DNA of 64,000 nucleotides from assembly GCA_964550795.1 (NCBI GenBank), contig CAZKBH010000022.1, positions 1 to 64,000 on the forward strand, in the 5' to 3' direction. How positions within the stretch are numbered: the stretch's first letter is position 1; the number at the start of each line of letters is the position of its first letter. A program made the translations under genes and the position numbers. Positions 1 through 8,284 of this stretch are shown here, piece by piece. The stretch is from M3007 sp964550795 (GTDB lineage: Bacteria; Bacteroidota; Bacteroidia; Chitinophagales; Saprospiraceae). The notes under the pieces were generated by a model. That model ran no database searches. It was given only the letters and a program-made list of their open reading frames with translations, and was not told the DNA's origin.

Positions 1-31
1 CCCTCCTTCGCTAAAGCTTCGGCGGGTAAAC
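1..31 (-). repeat. REP-like hairpin, copy 1
   Basis: On the minus strand this reads GTTTACCCGCCGAAGC followed by TTTAGCGAAGGAGGG, a short imperfect palindrome. It matches the hairpin at 18747-18777 at nearly every base. It is followed at 32-66 by iterations of CCACCAATCACCACT-like units. Copy 1 is cut by the window edge. Confidence 0.55.
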
Positions 32-66
32 CAATCACCACTCCACCACTCCACCAATCACCACCC

Positions 67-1044
67 GTGCCGCGTCAAGATCTCTTCACCCGTATTACCC
101 ACTTTTTCACGCAGCATCCGCTTTGGTTGCGGTTTTTGGAATGGACCAAAACACATTCCCTGCCAGGGCTGAATCGGATTCCCCTGTACAATCTAGTGTT
201 GTTTATTTATGATGAGGTAAAAGAAGACACTCTGGTGACCAGAGCCAACAGCATGGCTTTCAGTTTTTTCCTCTCCATTTTTCCTGGGCTGATTATGCTG
301 ATTTCGTTGTTGCCGTATTTCCCCATCAGCATGGATTTTTTCGGGACTTTGCAGAGTTCGATCAAAGAAATTATCCCGGGTAGCGCGGGGGATATGATTT
401 TTAAAACCGTCAAGGATATTGCCACCATTCCCCAACAGGGTGTTTTGTCCTTCGGTTTTTTGCTCGCCATTTGGTTTTCCTCCAACGGGATGATGTCTAT
501 GATGAGTGGCTTGGAGAAGGATTATCCGACCACGTTTAAACAACGGAGTGATTTCCGAAAACGCCTGATTTCGATTCAATTGACCTTTTTGGTGGTGCTG
601 GTTCAGCTAGCCTCCATGTTGCTCATCATTCTGGGCAACACGATTCTTGGTTTTGTTTTCCAGTACATTCACGTGGATGTAATTACCGAAATAGCCTTTT
701 CCGCCCTCCGCTGGCTGGTGGTTATTGTATTGGTTTACATGACCTTTTCTACCATTTATCGGTATGGTTCCTCTACCTGGCGCCCTATTCCAATCTTCAG
801 TTCCGGGGCCATGCTCGCTACCGTGCTGTCTATTTTTACTTCCTGGGCCTTTTCTTTTTATGTGAACAATTTTGGCAGCTACAACAAACTTTACGGCTCC
901 ATCGGCACACTCATCGTGCTGATGATCTGGATTCAGTTGAATTGCCTGATTTTGCTCATCGGTTTTGAACTGAACGCAGGCATCGCGGTACTGCGCGACC
1001 GCAGACGGGTGGTTCGGGAAGAAGTGGAAGTTTTGGGGAAGTAA
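67..1044 (+). CDS. YihY/BrkB family inner-membrane protein
   Basis: A 325-residue polytopic membrane protein of the YihY/virulence factor BrkB family. About six hydrophobic segments are visible, around residues 62-85, 122-143, 168-200, 218-240, 246-270 and 278-300. The family-typical stretch LYGSIGTLIVLMIWIQL lies near the C-terminus, followed by an ELNAGI segment and a basic tail. Members are integral cytoplasmic-membrane proteins whose transported substrate, if any, is not settled. The start is uncertain: GTG at 67 is the first start codon seen, but the frame stays open to the left edge, so the true start may lie outside. The next gene begins at most 55 bases after the stop and probably shares its transcript. 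Confidence 0.85.
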   Translation: MPRQDLFTRITHFFTQHPLWLRFLEWTKTHSLPGLNRIPLYNLVLFIYDEVKEDTLVTRANSMAFSFFLSIFPGLIMLISLLPYFPISMDFFGTLQSSIKEIIPGSAGDMIFKTVKDIATIPQQGVLSFGFLLAIWFSSNGMMSMMSGLEKDYPTTFKQRSDFRKRLISIQLTFLVVLVQLASMLLIILGNTILGFVFQYIHVDVITEIAFSALRWLVVIVLVYMTFSTIYRYGSSTWRPIPIFSSGAMLATVLSIFTSWAFSFYVNNFGSYNKLYGSIGTLIVLMIWIQLNCLILLIGFELNAGIAVLRDRRRVVREEVEVLGK

Positions 1045-1098
1045 GCAAGTGTGGCACACTTCGTTAAACCTTTCCGCCCGCCCAGCGTTTTCCGCCGC

Positions 1099-2592
1099 AT
1101 GAAAGAAGTCCAAAGCATCCAAAGCCTCGGCGCGCTAAAAATGAGCGGATATCAGCCACGCTCCGTCAAAGACGAACTCCGCGCCAACCTCCTCGAGAAA
1201 ATACAAAGCAAAGCCGATATTTTTCCCGGCATCTATGGCTTCGACGACACCGTGTTGCCCGATGTGGAACGCGCCGTACTTAGCCGACACAATATCCTGC
1301 TGCTCGGCCTGCGTGGGCAGGCTAAAACCCGCATTGCACGGATGCTGGTAAATCTGCTGGACGAATACATCCCCGTTGTGGCAGGTAGCGAACTCAACGA
1401 CGACCCCCTCGCACCCATTAGTCGCTGGGCCAAGGATTTGATCGCCGAAAAAGGCGACGATACGCCCATTGAATGGCTGCATCGCGACGAACGCTACATT
1501 GAAAAATTGGCCACCCCCGACGTGAGCATCGCTGACCTGGTCGGCGACGTTGACCCGATCAAAGCGGCCAATCTGCGTTTGCCCTACTCGGATGAACGCG
1601 TGATTCACTTTGGCTTGATTCCACGTGCGCATCGTTGTTTGTTCGTTATCAATGAGTTGCCGGATTTGCAGGCCCGTATTCAAGTGTCGCTTTTTAATGT
1701 TTTGCAAGAAGGCGATATGCAAATCCGTGGCTTCAAACTCCGTCTGCCGCTGGATGTGGAATTCATTTTCACGGCCAATCCAGAGGATTACACCAATCGT
1801 GGCAGTATTATTACCCCGCTCAAAGACCGGATTGAAAGCCAAATCACCACGCACTATCCTACCGAAATTGAAATTGGCCGGAAAATAACCGAGCAAGAGG
1901 CACGAATCAGTCCGGAACAACGCAGCAGCATTCATGTGCCTGATGTGTTGAAAGACCTGATTGAAGAAATCGCTTTTGCGGCGCGGGATTCCGAATTTGT
2001 GGACAAAAAGAGCGGCGTCAGCGCACGTCTCACCATTGCGGCCTACGAAAACCTGTATTCTGCCGCCGAACGCAGGATGCTTCGCAATGGCGAAAAGAAA
2101 ACCACTGCGCGCATCACGGATTTTTGGGGCGTGGTGCCGGCCATTACCGGAAAAATCGAAATGGTGTACGAGGGCGAACAAGAAGGTCCGCATTCAGTGG
2201 CCATGACCCTCATCGGGCAGGCGGTTAAAAAAGTGTTTTTGCAATATTTCCCCAACCCAAATAAACTGAAAAAAGGACAGGAACGCGATCCCTACGGCGT
2301 TTTGAGAGCCTGGTTCTCCGCAGGAAATGTGGTGGATTTGATGACCGAATTGGAGGCAAAACAATTCAGCAAGGAGCTGGAAACCGTGGCGGGACTCAAA
2401 AAAATCGCGGAAGAATCCAAAACGCCTGCTGCTGAATTGCAAACGTACATGGAACTGGTGCTACACGGGCTTTCTGAGTTCGACGTGCTCAGCAAATCAT
2501 TTGTACAGACACGCTGGGTGTTCAAAGATCACCTGACTGGAGCGATGGATGGGGAGGAGGATGATACGGATTTGCGGGGTTTGTTTAATTGA
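1099..2592 (+). CDS. MoxR/magnesium-chelatase-I-like AAA+ ATPase
   Basis: About 497 residues. An AAA+ ATPase of the MoxR/ChlI group, which remodels or loads partner proteins using ATP. Visible motifs are the P-loop GLRGQAKT in the first quarter, a Walker B-like segment LFVINELPD, and a sensor/arginine region TANPEDYTNRGSIITPLKDR. The C-terminal half is helical and contains the lid. An ATG at 1099 was chosen; GTG at 1051 and ATG at 1141 are also in frame. MoxR-type ATPases usually sit next to a von Willebrand factor A protein, but none follows here: the next gene is convergent and its stop overlaps this one by eight bases. ATPase class is secure, cellular role is not. Confidence 0.8.
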   Translation: MKEVQSIQSLGALKMSGYQPRSVKDELRANLLEKIQSKADIFPGIYGFDDTVLPDVERAVLSRHNILLLGLRGQAKTRIARMLVNLLDEYIPVVAGSELNDDPLAPISRWAKDLIAEKGDDTPIEWLHRDERYIEKLATPDVSIADLVGDVDPIKAANLRLPYSDERVIHFGLIPRAHRCLFVINELPDLQARIQVSLFNVLQEGDMQIRGFKLRLPLDVEFIFTANPEDYTNRGSIITPLKDRIESQITTHYPTEIEIGRKITEQEARISPEQRSSIHVPDVLKDLIEEIAFAARDSEFVDKKSGVSARLTIAAYENLYSAAERRMLRNGEKKTTARITDFWGVVPAITGKIEMVYEGEQEGPHSVAMTLIGQAVKKVFLQYFPNPNKLKKGQERDPYGVLRAWFSAGNVVDLMTELEAKQFSKELETVAGLKKIAEESKTPAAELQTYMELVLHGLSEFDVLSKSFVQTRWVFKDHLTGAMDGEEDDTDLRGLFN

Positions 2593-3256
2593 TTGCTTCC
2601 AGAATAAAAGTGTGCTCGATCCATTCAAGAAACGGTTTTACAGCTTCCACTTGGGGATTAAAATATCCTTTGGACAAGGCTGTTCCGAAAGAGAGCCCAG
2701 GCTCTTTTTGCCATGCAAGCCATGTACGCACAAGGGCTTTTTGGTAGTTCCTTTTATCAAATTCACAGAATTTTTGGGCTTCGAGGTCTTTCAAAGTCGT
2801 TTGGATATGTGCCCAGAGATCTTGTTTTCCTTCGGATGGCAGCATGTTTTCTAAGAAGTGTTCGAGATAGCCATTGGATTGGTTATCAGGCATAATCCAG
2901 ATTCCAATGAGAGGCAGACCTTCCTCTCTAATGACCATTCCGCCGGGTTGAGGATTATATTTAGCTAATACATCCTTCTCAAATTTGATACTCAAGCAAT
3001 TTTTCAGAGTATCCCATCGGCTTTTAACGCCAACGTCATCTGCATCTACAATAATTCCTAGATTGGTCAGACCTTCCGTCATCAATGTCGCTTTCACCAA
3101 TCTAGGAATATTGTTGTAGCCATTGGCTGACTTAAAAAATCCTTTCTGTTTGAGGATTTCTTGTGTTGGATAACCTGTTGGGTTTGGGAGGTGCCTGCCC
3201 CATAATTCCGCCAAAACCCAAGAATCATGGCCTTCGGTGATAAGATATTGTTTCAT
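2585..3256 (-). CDS. DUF3226/TOPRIM-like protein, partner of upstream ATPase
   Basis: 223 residues. The N-terminus reads LITEGHDSW, and an aspartate motif IIVDADD lies near residue 70. Together these are the acidic glutamate and DxD motifs expected of a TOPRIM-like fold, as in DUF3226 proteins. A later GIWIMPDNQSNGYLE segment is also family-like. TOPRIM domains in OLD-family systems act as metal-dependent nucleases. It lies six bases after the AAA ATPase gene on the same strand, so the two are almost certainly one operon. The last codons overlap the convergent MoxR-like gene by eight bases. Inference: the effector half of a two-gene ATPase + TOPRIM system similar in plan to OLD/PARIS-type defence modules. 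Confidence 0.75.
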   Translation of the reverse strand: MKQYLITEGHDSWVLAELWGRHLPNPTGYPTQEILKQKGFFKSANGYNNIPRLVKATLMTEGLTNLGIIVDADDVGVKSRWDTLKNCLSIKFEKDVLAKYNPQPGGMVIREEGLPLIGIWIMPDNQSNGYLEHFLENMLPSEGKQDLWAHIQTTLKDLEAQKFCEFDKRNYQKALVRTWLAWQKEPGLSFGTALSKGYFNPQVEAVKPFLEWIEHTFILEAIN

Positions 3257-3262
3257 AAGGTT

Positions 3263-4204
3263 CTATCGGGTTTCCAAGTCGAATTCAAGTGCAGTTGCCA
3301 ACTCTTCCTCTCCATAGCCAACAACTTCAATTTGTCCATCCCTATTTCTTTGAAGGCGAAAGAACTTGCCTATCCCTGCGTTCCCTGGAAGTTCAGCGAC
3401 ATCATGAAAAGTCCGCACGGTATCCATACTATGCGTAGTAACAAATACCTGAATGTCCCATTCTTTGGCGTATTGGAAGATTTTTTCCCAAAGGGATTCT
3501 TGAACAGAATGGTGAAGGCCCGCCTCAAATTCGTCAATTAATAGGAGCTTGGATTCCTTCGCGCTGACTAAAGCTACTGCGAGCCAAAGCATACGGCTCA
3601 TGCCCTCGCCGAGGCTTTTGAGTGATACTGGTTTGGAATCACCTTGAAGTAAAACTTTACTGTTTTCTTCGTTTACATCTATTCGATGTAGCCGGGGTTC
3701 TATAATTTTTAAGATTTCAAGTACATCTCCTTCTAATGGAGTTAAGACAATATTTTCCCACAATAATTGCAATGGGAAATGCGGGATGTTAAAAGGAACA
3801 AAAATGGATTTGTCTTGAGGATAGTCGGCTGTAACACTAGCCTGTAACTGAGATATGTCTCTACCTAAATCAGTAGGCATAGTAATTATAAAATCTTTGA
3901 CAAAACCATCTCTATCCTGAATTTTTTCAAGCTTGATTTCATTGATTTTTATGGAATTCAACAAGGTATTATTGGTGAATAAGGCTAGGTAAGCTCCAGA
4001 AAAGTCAGGTGTAAACTGGCCTCGGACTTTTAAAAGGTGATTTACTACTGAACTATTTCCTCTCGCTGCCCAAATCCTCAATGCCTCCAGCAACGCAGTC
4101 TTCCCCGTGTTGTTTTTTCCAGCAATGAGATTCACCTGCCCGAGATCGGGAATGGTCAGCTCGTCAAAAAGACGGTAATTCGATATGTAGAGTTCTTTCA
4201 GCAT
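3263..4204 (-). CDS. OLD/SMC-like AAA ATPase of a two-gene unit
   Basis: 313 residues counted from the ATG at 4204; a longer frame to 4261 would run through the promoter and is unlikely. The protein begins MLKELYISNYRLF and carries an ABC/SMC-type P-loop GKNNTGKT at residues 29-36. It then has a signature-like SLGEGMSRML, Walker B LLLIDEFEAGLHHS and an H-loop-like VFVTTHSMDTV. This is the AAA_15/AAA_21 layout seen in OLD-family and PARIS AriA ATPases. It is followed after six bases by the TOPRIM-like gene. The middle segment between P-loop and signature is unremarkable and probably mediates dimerisation or sensing. No nuclease domain is fused to it, so the neighbour would supply that activity. 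Confidence 0.8.
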   Translation of the reverse strand: MLKELYISNYRLFDELTIPDLGQVNLIAGKNNTGKTALLEALRIWAARGNSSVVNHLLKVRGQFTPDFSGAYLALFTNNTLLNSIKINEIKLEKIQDRDGFVKDFIITMPTDLGRDISQLQASVTADYPQDKSIFVPFNIPHFPLQLLWENIVLTPLEGDVLEILKIIEPRLHRIDVNEENSKVLLQGDSKPVSLKSLGEGMSRMLWLAVALVSAKESKLLLIDEFEAGLHHSVQESLWEKIFQYAKEWDIQVFVTTHSMDTVRTFHDVAELPGNAGIGKFFRLQRNRDGQIEVVGYGEEELATALEFDLETR

Positions 4205-4224
4205 AAAAGCCTGATTTGTGCGGT

Positions 4225-4272
4225 CAAAGATAAGAAGAAGTACAGAAGTGACACTTTTCAAAAAGTATCACT
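4225..4272 (-). promoter_or_regulatory. Promoter box and dyad of the ATPase-TOPRIM operon
   Basis: On the minus strand TATCTTTG (4225-4232) exactly fits the Bacteroidota -7 box TAnnTTTG and lies 20 bases before the ATG. Just upstream is a dyad: AGTGACACTTTT (4247-4258) and AAAAGTATCACT (4261-4272), 11 of 12 bases paired across two bases. Its position at about -22 to -47 suggests an operator. No separate -33 TTG at ideal spacing was found. Confidence 0.5.
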
Positions 4273-4385
4273 GCTCGAATCATTAGCACGATAAATGTGC
4301 CAAATAGGGGAACTCTGCCGTCCTTTTCCGAGTTTTGTGCCCGGTTAGAAAGTCAAAACGTTTACAGCGCTTTCTTTCCCCCTGC

Positions 4386-4424
4386 GCGAAATGAATTCGC
4401 TGCACCTCGCGAAATGAATTTCGC
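4386..4424. repeat. Tandem GCGAAA..TTCGC dyads in the rsgA leader
   Basis: Two near-identical short palindromes, GCGAAATGAATTCGC (4386-4400) and GCGAAATGAATTTCGC (4409-4424), lie 23 bases apart, just upstream of the rsgA start. The second overlaps an alternative ATG at 4414. They may be a repeat-element remnant or a leader structure. Confidence 0.45.
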
Positions 4425-4434
4425 CCCACAAATT

Positions 4435-5391
4435 ATGCAAATAGGAACCGTCATTAAATCCACCGGAAGTTGGTACAACGTCCGCCTCAACGACAGCGGA
4501 GCCGTGCTGCAATGCAGAACCGTCGGCAAAATGCGCCTCGACGATGTGCAACTCACCAACCCCGTGGGCGTGGGCGATTTGGTAGAAATTGAACCCGAAG
4601 GCGATACCCAGGGGCTGATCAAAAAAGTCATGCCGCGCCGCAACTACGTGATCCGCCAATCGCCGCGTCGAAAACACGATTTACACTTGCTGGCTGCCAA
4701 TATTGACCAGGCGGTGCTCATCGTTACCGTCGTAGAACCCAGCCTCAAACCCGGCTTTATTGACCGGTTCATCGTCATGATTGAGCGCGACGACATTCCC
4801 GTCACCATCGTGTTCAACAAGTCCGATTTATACGATCAGGAGGACATGGAACGGTTTGAGGAAATGAGGGATTTGTACGAAGGCATTGGCTACTCTTGCC
4901 TGCTCACTTCTACCATTACCGGACAAGGTTTGGAGGAACTGAGAAACATTTTGAAAGACAAAACCACCCTCATGAGCGGGCAATCCGGCGTAGGAAAAAG
5001 CACCCTGGTGAACGCGATTCAGCCCCAACTTGATCTCCGCACGGGCGAAATCAGCGGCTACTCCGGCAAAGGCCAACACACCACCACTTTTGCAGAAATG
5101 TTCCCGCTCAGTTTTGGCGGATACCTCATTGATACGCCCGGAATCAAGGTTTTGGGATTCAATTACAAGGACAAAACCAATATCGCCCACAGTTTCCGGG
5201 AATTTTTCAAACTATCGCCGGAATGTCGTTTTGGCGGTGCCTGCCTGCACCACAACGAACCTGGCTGCGCCGTGCTGGCCGCCCTCGAACGCGGCGAAGT
5301 GAGCGAACTGCGCTACACCCATTACCTGACGCTTTTGGACGAAGTGGAAGAACAGAATTATTGGGATCGGAAGAAGGTGGGGATGAAATAA
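4435..5391 (+). CDS. rsgA: Ribosome small-subunit-dependent GTPase A
   Basis: 318 residues from ATG 4435. This circularly permuted GTPase helps the late maturation of the 30S ribosomal subunit. An N-terminal OB-fold (GTVIKSTGSWYNVRL onward) is followed by the permuted GTPase motifs: FNKSDL (G4), then GQSGVGKS (G1) and DTPGIK (G3). The C-terminal zinc site is CRFGGACLHHNEPGC. Length and order are those of RsgA/YjeQ. The frame is open upstream to 4297, but that part contains tandem dyads and no family sequence, so the shorter start is preferred. The NUDIX gene follows 24 bases downstream. Confidence 0.95.
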   Translation: MQIGTVIKSTGSWYNVRLNDSGAVLQCRTVGKMRLDDVQLTNPVGVGDLVEIEPEGDTQGLIKKVMPRRNYVIRQSPRRKHDLHLLAANIDQAVLIVTVVEPSLKPGFIDRFIVMIERDDIPVTIVFNKSDLYDQEDMERFEEMRDLYEGIGYSCLLTSTITGQGLEELRNILKDKTTLMSGQSGVGKSTLVNAIQPQLDLRTGEISGYSGKGQHTTTFAEMFPLSFGGYLIDTPGIKVLGFNYKDKTNIAHSFREFFKLSPECRFGGACLHHNEPGCAVLAALERGEVSELRYTHYLTLLDEVEEQNYWDRKKVGMK

Positions 5392-5415
5392 TGGCGGGTT
5401 AACTTTGCCTTTGAA

Positions 5416-6054
5416 ATGACTGACACCACCACATTCATCCAATCCCTCCGCGACCGACTGGCTTCCCCGCTTCCGGGCCGTGAAGCCCAGTATAAAATGG
5501 CGTTTGCCCACCGCGTTGAGGAACTCCAGCGCCGACTCAGCCCGCCCGACAACGCTAAAATTGGCTGTGTACTGCTCACGCTATGGCAGGAACTGGACGT
5601 TTGGCATACCGCACTCATCCGCCGCACCGAAAATCCACGCGACCGGCATAGCGGTCAAATCAGTTTCCCCGGTGGCCGTCACGAAGCAGGCGATGGCAGT
5701 TTTGCATACACCGCGCTTCGCGAAGCCAAGGAGGAAATTGGCATAGACCCCCAACAGGTGGAGATTTTAGGGGAAATGACCGATCTCTACATCCCTGTCA
5801 GCAATTTTATGGTGCGACCATTTGTAGGCGTGTTGAGTGAGCCGCCTGCGTTCCGCTTACAGCCCGGCGAAGTGGAGCAAGTTTTTGTTCCATCTATTCC
5901 CCATTTTCAAGACCCCAGCTGCAGAAGTACGGCGGATGTGATGGTGGGTGGACAATTATTGGTGCGGGAAGTGCCCTGTTTGATGATTGAAGACCGACCC
6001 ATTTGGGGGGCTACGGCCATGATTCTTTCCGAATTTTTAGAATTGATTTCCTGA
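5416..6054 (+). CDS. NUDIX hydrolase, CoA-pyrophosphatase-like
   Basis: 212 residues. The NUDIX box is clear: GGRHEAGDGSFAYTALREAK followed by EEIGI, giving G-x5-E-x7-R-E-x2-E-E-x-G. The sequence SGQISFPGG just before it and the overall length match the NudL/CoA diphosphatase branch, which splits CoA or other nucleoside diphosphate-linked compounds. The stop codon overlaps the start of the next gene as TGATG (TGA 6052-6054, ATG 6054-6056), a typical translational coupling arrangement. Substrate is inferred from family similarity only. Confidence 0.88.
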   Translation: MTDTTTFIQSLRDRLASPLPGREAQYKMAFAHRVEELQRRLSPPDNAKIGCVLLTLWQELDVWHTALIRRTENPRDRHSGQISFPGGRHEAGDGSFAYTALREAKEEIGIDPQQVEILGEMTDLYIPVSNFMVRPFVGVLSEPPAFRLQPGEVEQVFVPSIPHFQDPSCRSTADVMVGGQLLVREVPCLMIEDRPIWGATAMILSEFLELIS

Positions 6055-7478
6055 TGCGCCACACGGCCAGTTTTCCGATTGACGATCTCGCGTTTTGGAA
6101 AAAACAACTGCTTTATTGGGCTTCCAGCGCTGAATTGGGCGTGTATTTGGATACGAATCAGCATGTTAGCAACCAACTTGACAGTGAGGGGATGACTCAA
6201 AGTCATCCCCTCACTTCAACAAGCTGGGAATGCCTCGCCGCCGCCCATGCGGTTGAGGTGCTGGAAGCCAATGCCGGTAATGCGTTTCAACAATTAAACG
6301 CTTTCCAAAAAGACGGCGACTGGCTGTTCGGTTTTTTGGGATACGATTTAAAAAACGAAGTAGAGCAACTTTCCAGCCAAAATTATGACGGGATTATGCT
6401 GCCAGATTTGGGCTTTTTCCGACCGGAGACCGTAGTGGGAATCAAACCTGTGCGGCTTTTAGAAACTTCGCAGGTTTCATACCTGCTTGAAATTCAAACG
6501 TTAGAACGGTTGCCCGAAGCGGTTTTTAAAGCAATTAAAACAGCCACCCGCCCTGCTCAACAACAGGAAAATAAAGGAATCAAACTTCAGCCTCGAATCT
6601 CCAAACCTGCCTATTTGGAAACTGTAGAAGCCATCCGCCAGCACATTGCCGGGGGGGATATTTACGAGATGAATTTTTGTCAGGAGTTTTTTGCAGAAAA
6701 TGCGCCGCTCGATCCTGTTGCGGTTTTTGAACGATTGAATGCCATTGGGCAAGCGCCTTTTACGACGTTTTTGCGCTGGCGCGACCGTTATTTGCTCTCC
6801 GCAAGCCCGGAGCGTTTTTTGAAAAAAACGGGCCAAAAAATAATCACCCAGCCCATCAAAGGCACCCGCCGCCGGGGCAAATCCGAAAAAGAAGACGAAG
6901 CGATCAAGCAAGCATTAGCCAACAGCGAAAAAGACCGCTCCGAAAATGTCATGATTGTGGATTTGGTGCGCAATGATTTTTCCCGCAACTGCCTGCCCGG
7001 CACGGTGATCGTGGAGGAACTTTGCCGCATCTATTCCTTTGCCACCGTGCACCAGATGATCTCGACCGTAAGCGGTATTCTGCCCATTGACCCCATTAAT
7101 CACATTGACCACATTCCCCACATTGACCACATTGACCACATTCCCCAAATTGACCACATTCCCCCCATTAATCCCATTCGCGATTGTTTCCCCATGGGCA
7201 GCATGACCGGCGCGCCCAAAGTGATGGCGATGGAGCTGATTGAAAAATATGAACATACCCGTCGGGGCTTATATTCCGGGGCGGTTGGTTATTTCTCTCC
7301 GGAGGGTGATTTTGATTTTAATGTGGTGATTCGCAGTATTTTATACAATGCCGCCACGCACTACGTTTCTGCCCAGGTCGGTGGCGCAATCGTGTACGAT
7401 TCGGTGCCCGAAGAAGAATATGAAGAGTGTATGGTGAAAGCCGAGGCAATGATGCGGGCCTTGGATTCGGATGCGTAG
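6054..7478 (+). CDS. pabB: Chorismate-binding aminodeoxychorismate synthase component I
   Basis: 474 residues from the ATG that overlaps the NUDIX stop. It is a PabB/TrpE-family chorismate-binding enzyme making 4-amino-4-deoxychorismate for folate with a PabA glutaminase. Family motifs are GDIYEMNFCQEF, YLLSASPERFL, QPIKGTRRRG, ENVMIVDLVRNDF, GSMTGAPKVMA and YSGAVGYF near the C-terminus. The active-site lysine and acidic residues are present. Oddity: between VSGIL and IRDCF about 32 residues made almost only of I, H, P, D and N have been inserted by a 9-bp repeat array (7083-7178) in frame. The insertion lies where other PabB proteins have a short loop before the GSxTGAPK motif, so activity may be kept. 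Confidence 0.9.
   Translation: MRHTASFPIDDLAFWKKQLLYWASSAELGVYLDTNQHVSNQLDSEGMTQSHPLTSTSWECLAAAHAVEVLEANAGNAFQQLNAFQKDGDWLFGFLGYDLKNEVEQLSSQNYDGIMLPDLGFFRPETVVGIKPVRLLETSQVSYLLEIQTLERLPEAVFKAIKTATRPAQQQENKGIKLQPRISKPAYLETVEAIRQHIAGGDIYEMNFCQEFFAENAPLDPVAVFERLNAIGQAPFTTFLRWRDRYLLSASPERFLKKTGQKIITQPIKGTRRRGKSEKEDEAIKQALANSEKDRSENVMIVDLVRNDFSRNCLPGTVIVEELCRIYSFATVHQMISTVSGILPIDPINHIDHIPHIDHIDHIPQIDHIPPINPIRDCFPMGSMTGAPKVMAMELIEKYEHTRRGLYSGAVGYFSPEGDFDFNVVIRSILYNAATHYVSAQVGGAIVYDSVPEEEYEECMVKAEAMMRALDSDA
7083..7178 (+). repeat. In-frame 9-bp repeat array inside pabB
   Basis: About eleven 9-bp units of the type (C/A)(C/A)CATT(GAC/CCC/AAT), read in frame as HID, HIP, PIN and PID triplets. The same CACATTGAC units form the arms of elements at 37138-37280 and 40471-40621. 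Nothing resembling the 70-bp core of those elements is present here. Confidence 0.85.
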
Positions 7479-7605
7479 TGACACTTTAGCGTGTATGTTC
7501 GGGAATCATTTGGATTTGTTTGGGAAATGTGTTGAAAATAGTGAAATTTGCCCATAAGTACGCCGATTTCCAACATCTCTGTAATAACCAAATCAACATT
7601 TCCTC

Positions 7606-8247
7606 ATGATAAAAGTCCTGATTGCCGATGACCACCGACTTGTCATTGACGGGCTGCTGCTCATGTTGGCTGAGGAGACAGACTTGCAATGTGTGGGCGA
7701 GGCTGCCAACGGCCAAGTCGCCCTCGACCTGCTCGAATCCACCCCAACCGACGTGCTGCTGCTTGACATCAACATGCCTGAAATGGACGGAATGGAATGT
7801 TGCCGACTTGTGAAAGCACGGCACCCTGAGGTGAAGGTGCTGGCGCTCTCGATGATGCGGGAACTGAGCTTGGTGAAATCCCTGCTCAAACTCGGCGCAT
7901 CGGGATTTCTGTTGAAAAACGCGGGAAAAGACGAGGTTTTGGATGCCATTCGCAAGGTACATGAGGGCAAACAGGCATTCAGCGAGGAAGTGCTGGATTC
8001 GCTGATGAGCAGTTTCGCCGCCAAGCCCCTCAAGCCCATGGCTGGTGCGATTCCCACCATATCCCGCCGGGAAAAACAGATTCTGCAACTCATTGTGGAC
8101 GAAAAAACCACCGCTGAGATCGCTACCGAGTTGTTTATCAGCTTTGGAACGGTCGAAACCCACCGCCGCAACCTGCTGCTCAAACTCAGTGCCCGCAATA
8201 CCGCCGGTTTGGTCAAATCGGCACTGGCTTACGATCTGCTCCAATGA
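7606..8247 (+). CDS. NarL/FixJ-type response regulator
   Basis: 213 residues. The receiver domain spans roughly residues 1-120, with the acidic pair D8/D9, phospho-acceptor D54 in LLLDINMPEMDG, and a conserved lysine in GFLLKNAGKDE. A LuxR-type helix-turn-helix fills the C-terminus (TISRREKQILQLIVDEKTT, then ELFISFGTVETHRRNLLLK). It should bind DNA after phosphorylation by the histidine kinase encoded 37 bases downstream. A 127-base gap separates it from pabB; no convincing promoter was recognised there. The three secreted-protein genes downstream of the kinase are candidate targets, by position only. Confidence 0.93.
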   Translation: MIKVLIADDHRLVIDGLLLMLAEETDLQCVGEAANGQVALDLLESTPTDVLLLDINMPEMDGMECCRLVKARHPEVKVLALSMMRELSLVKSLLKLGASGFLLKNAGKDEVLDAIRKVHEGKQAFSEEVLDSLMSSFAAKPLKPMAGAIPTISRREKQILQLIVDEKTTAEIATELFISFGTVETHRRNLLLKLSARNTAGLVKSALAYDLLQ

Positions 8248-8284
8248 ACAGATTTCAATGGGCACTGAAACACCGGTAACGATT

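Noticed and set aside
4297..4434. A 46-residue extension of RsgA.
   Set aside because: It spans the tandem dyads and has no family sequence; the OB-fold starts at 4435.
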